Source: Coprinopsis marcescibilis (Eukaryota > Basidiomycota > Agaricomycetes > Agaricales > Psathyrellaceae). From it: a stretch of 45,284 nt of DNA. Shown in pieces: positions 42,770-45,284 of the stretch. Location of the stretch: NCBI GenBank assembly GCA_004369085.1, contig ML210372.1, forward strand, positions 1 through 45,284. The letters run 5' to 3'. Each line of letters opens with the position of its first letter. The stretch's first letter is position 1. The translations under genes and the position numbers were made by a program. The notes under the pieces were generated by a model that was not told the DNA's origin, searched no databases, and worked only from the letters and a program-made list of their open reading frames with translations.

Positions 42770-44578
42770 TTAAAGCAATCCACACATTCGCAATCGTCGA
42801 CAAACCAAACAAATCCCACACCCCTCACAAACCCCACCAACACTCCCATCTCTCGAAAACCTCATCCCATCCACACAGAACCACAGCTCGCTCCTCACAC
42901 TTTCAAACCACCCACCCGCCTCACCCTCACCGTCTTCAACCACGACCTTCCACGCACTGCCCTTTGCACTCTTTTCAAACGCAGTAGGATCACCAAATGG
43001 CGTGGACGCCGAGTACTCACCACGCGCTACAGCATCCAAGAACGGAATCGCCGAGAGTTGAGGATGAACCTCACCAGTGAAGAGGATTCGATAGCCATAC
43101 TGCCTCCTCTCCTCGATCTCCTCATCGACCTCACTATCAAGACTAACATCACCATCACCATCACCATCGAGCATACTCTTACCCTCAGAGTTCGCCTTCC
43201 TGCTGGAAACACCGTCGTCATCCTCGACAACCGAGTCACCACGAAAGAGCTTATCAGACACCTCAGCCTCAGCCCCAGCAACATCACCCGAATCCGTATC
43301 CAATCGAACGCAAATCATTTCGTCCGACTCCGAGCCATTAGCAGCCTCCACAGTCTTCGACATAAATTCTCAATCAGCACAGGCACTTACGATAGAAGCA
43401 AGAAATGGGAAAAGTTACCAAACGGTTCCGCGAGTTCAGACCCAATGTCAATCCCGAGGAACAATCATCGCCCACCTCAGTTCTTCCGTTGTCAACTTCC
43501 GAGCCTAAGACGATTTCATAATAAAAGCAGTCGTATTAGGAACCATCCGCGATGACATGAGGATAAACGCGCATATATGCACCGAAACCAGTGACGAGAG
43601 ATGGAATCCGAGGAAAAATTGACAAGGGAGATGCTCACTGCTATGACCAGGTGTGCAACTCAACAGAGGGATTGCAGGCTCGTCATCCTGCTCGACAGCT
43701 CGATCCAAGTCAATATCCGCGCAAAAGGAGCTGTCAATGGCGGAGGAGTGAGGATCACCAGGGCTATCAGTTTCGTCCAGTGGATCAGACGAGTCAATGC
43801 ACGATAGATCAGCAAAGCCAGAGGAAGAGCCGGTGATACGCGGAGAAGAGCAATTTCGACGGGATTCGTAAGCAAAACCAGCGGAGAAAGGAAGATCCAG
43901 GGAAAGCACGATCGGCGAGGACATTATCGGACTCGACGGTGGGAGGTCATCCAAGATCGGAGAAAGTCGGGAGCACCCAGGACCAGAATCGACACTATAT
44001 GCGCATACATCCGAGGTTTTCGTAGGCAAAGGCTCCATAAGCAGGTCGTGCAGGGGTCGAAACGGCGAGCTGGGCGGTTCCGTAGGTCCCAGAGTGTCAT
44101 CGGCCTCTGCAAGCGGCGACGAACGCGCATATATTCCGCCATCCACTGCGATGTCCTCCACTTCCTCCTTCACAGGTGGCGGTGGGATGTCCGGGGGTGT
44201 TCCAATGTCGATATCGTACATGTCCAGCGGGATCTTGACGCGCAGCTTCTTTGCGACGTGGCGACGCCGGTACCACCAGCTGTGGACGTTCACCGGGTTC
44301 ACGCCGCGTGCTGCTGCCCAGGCTTTCCAGCTGGCCACTGTTGGAATGCGGAGGTCCTTGTCCCAGGCTCGAGCCAGTTCTTCGAGGTGCAGCACATGGA
44401 GGGGCCGATAAACGTCCTTGGGAGCGGAGACATCGTCACTAGCAGGGTCTACGGCGGTGTCGGTCGATGTCGCGGCAGCAGTATCGTCAGACTCGGGCAG
44501 AGTTGGGGAGGAACGGGCGTCAGCAGCGATTAGAGCAGCAGAAGAGCGCGTCTGACGACGAGCAGGTGCTTTAGGCAT
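42770..44578 (-). CDS. Homeodomain-like protein (putative transcription factor)
   Basis: Proposed exons on the minus strand: 44578-43639, 43504-43424 and 43368-42770, giving 539 residues; exon 1 is solid, the later joins less so. Residues 58-113 resemble a homeodomain: LHLEELARAWDKDLRIPT, WKAWAAARGVNPVNVHSW, then WYRRRHVAKK, with the recognition helix at 97-106. Canonical homeodomains have WFxNxR there; this has WWYRRR. The N-terminus has a basic patch (PARRQTRSS), and the rest is acidic and Ser/Pro-rich. The conserved C-terminal block is RRQYGYRILFTGEVHPQLSA and SELWFCVDGM. The first intron would be long (134 nt). If it is retained, the product stops at 43505 after 357 residues. The second donor (GTTTGG) is weak. 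It would be a nuclear DNA-binding protein. A degraded copy lies at 36620-38090. Confidence 0.7.
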
Positions 44579-45284
44579 CGAGGGAGGTGACTATATGCGC
44601 ACGAAATGGCCGTCGTCAGCGAGGGAAGCGTCGGGAAGAGTCGGGGAGAGGGGCGCTCACCGATTTCAGATGTCGGGCAGGCCAGATCCAGTGGGGGGCA
44701 AAGAAAGAGATGCAATCAGGTGCGATAGAGCCTTATATCCCTCCAAAAATAGAACAATTTGGCACTGGCATGTCCTGTCTGTAAATCCCATCGCCTGGAG
44801 CCTAGTGGTAGCACAGCCAGCGATTCGTTACCAGGTTCGGCATGGATTAGGAAAATGGGCATTCAGAGGGTAGATTCTCATAGGATGGCTGTCGTAAGTA
44901 GAATGGGCGTGAACAGAGGCGCGAACGAACCCGTTCAGCCCTGATCCTAATATTAGGCATTGTCTTTCAATGCTAACAGCAACAAGTACCGGCCGGTGCC
45001 GAAGAAACTGAACCAACGCAGACTGGCGCAGCCTGCTGCTTAGCTCTCAGAATAGTGCTAAATGTTCATCAGTTGCTGTAACATGTAGGGGCAATCTTAG
45101 TCAATGACCCCGACTCTGTCCCTGTCACTGATCCTCCTTGTAACCACCTAACTAAACCTTTTCGGCCCGGGCCGTAGGGGCAACAAACTTAGCGCCCATC
45201 TAAATCCAGTCACACGAATGAGAGGCTGTGTTTAGAACTGCATTCTGATATCTGACAGCGTCCTCGACCTCTTCCACAGCTTGC
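44579..45284. other. 5' region of the homeodomain-like gene, nothing else seen
   Basis: Should hold the promoter of the minus-strand gene. A weak TATA-like TATATAGTCACC lies just upstream of the ATG on the minus strand (around 44590). No further gene is recognised to the window end. Confidence 0.4.

Noticed and set aside
34807..44578. A homeodomain-like gene beside 7-TM genes, suggesting a mating-type locus.
   Set aside because: The 7-TM proteins do not look like STE3 pheromone receptors, no CaaX pheromone precursor was seen, and the homeodomain lacks HD1/HD2 hallmarks and partner gene.
44795..44845. A-box-like (TGGAGCCTAGTGG) and B-box-like (GGTTCGGCATG) words, suggesting a tRNA or SINE head.
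   Set aside because: No cloverleaf can be drawn and no second copy was seen; box matches alone are weak.

Overview
The window is nuclear DNA of a basidiomycete, almost certainly an Agaricomycete. The genes are split by many introns of about 50-65 nt with GTRNGY donors. The products fit a plant-debris or wood-decay fungus: secreted proteins with a fungal cellulose-binding module (CBM1), a heme-thiolate unspecific peroxygenase, a CFEM protein and several lineage-specific multi-pass membrane proteins. No bacterial-type operon, CRISPR array, rRNA or convincing tRNA was seen. Exon joins below were read by eye from splice signals, frame continuity and comparison between paralogues in the window.

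Left part (1-11 kb): a gene-free stretch; DUF1996-CBM1 copy 1 (minus); a 7-TM-type membrane protein (minus); a FAR-17a/AIG1-like membrane protein (plus); and a long-type unspecific peroxygenase (plus) with all diagnostic catalytic residues.

Middle (11-26.4 kb): a 2075-residue SH3 + TBC protein (minus) whose TBC domain appears to lack both catalytic fingers; a 79-residue unassigned protein; a secreted Ser/Thr-rich protein with Cys repeats; a second 7-TM-type protein; DUF1996-CBM1 copy 2; and a CFEM protein with a GPI-like tail.

Right part (26.4-45.3 kb): about 4 kb without a clear gene, then a strongly rearranged region built from repeated units. The inferred unit is DUF1996-CBM1 gene, then a shared 150-bp block, then a convergent 7-TM gene, with a homeodomain-like gene beside it. 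Present are an intact DUF1996-CBM1 copy 3 and a decayed copy 4; an inverted pair of intact 7-TM genes (A and B) and a relic of a third; and an intact homeodomain-like gene with a headless, shuffled duplicate. Comparing the copies reveals inserted elements: a 712-bp Helitron/Helentron-like element, a 102-bp TA-flanked MITE proven by an empty site in the other arm, and a 427-bp TA-flanked inverted-repeat element.

Functionally, the DUF1996-CBM1 proteins and the peroxygenase are extracellular and fit attack on or binding to plant polymers. The DUF1996-CBM1 genes share a 70-bp core-promoter module, and two of them share a paired GGCTAAT motif, so they are probably co-regulated. The membrane proteins, SH3-TBC protein and homeodomain-like protein have no evident link to that role beyond being neighbours.
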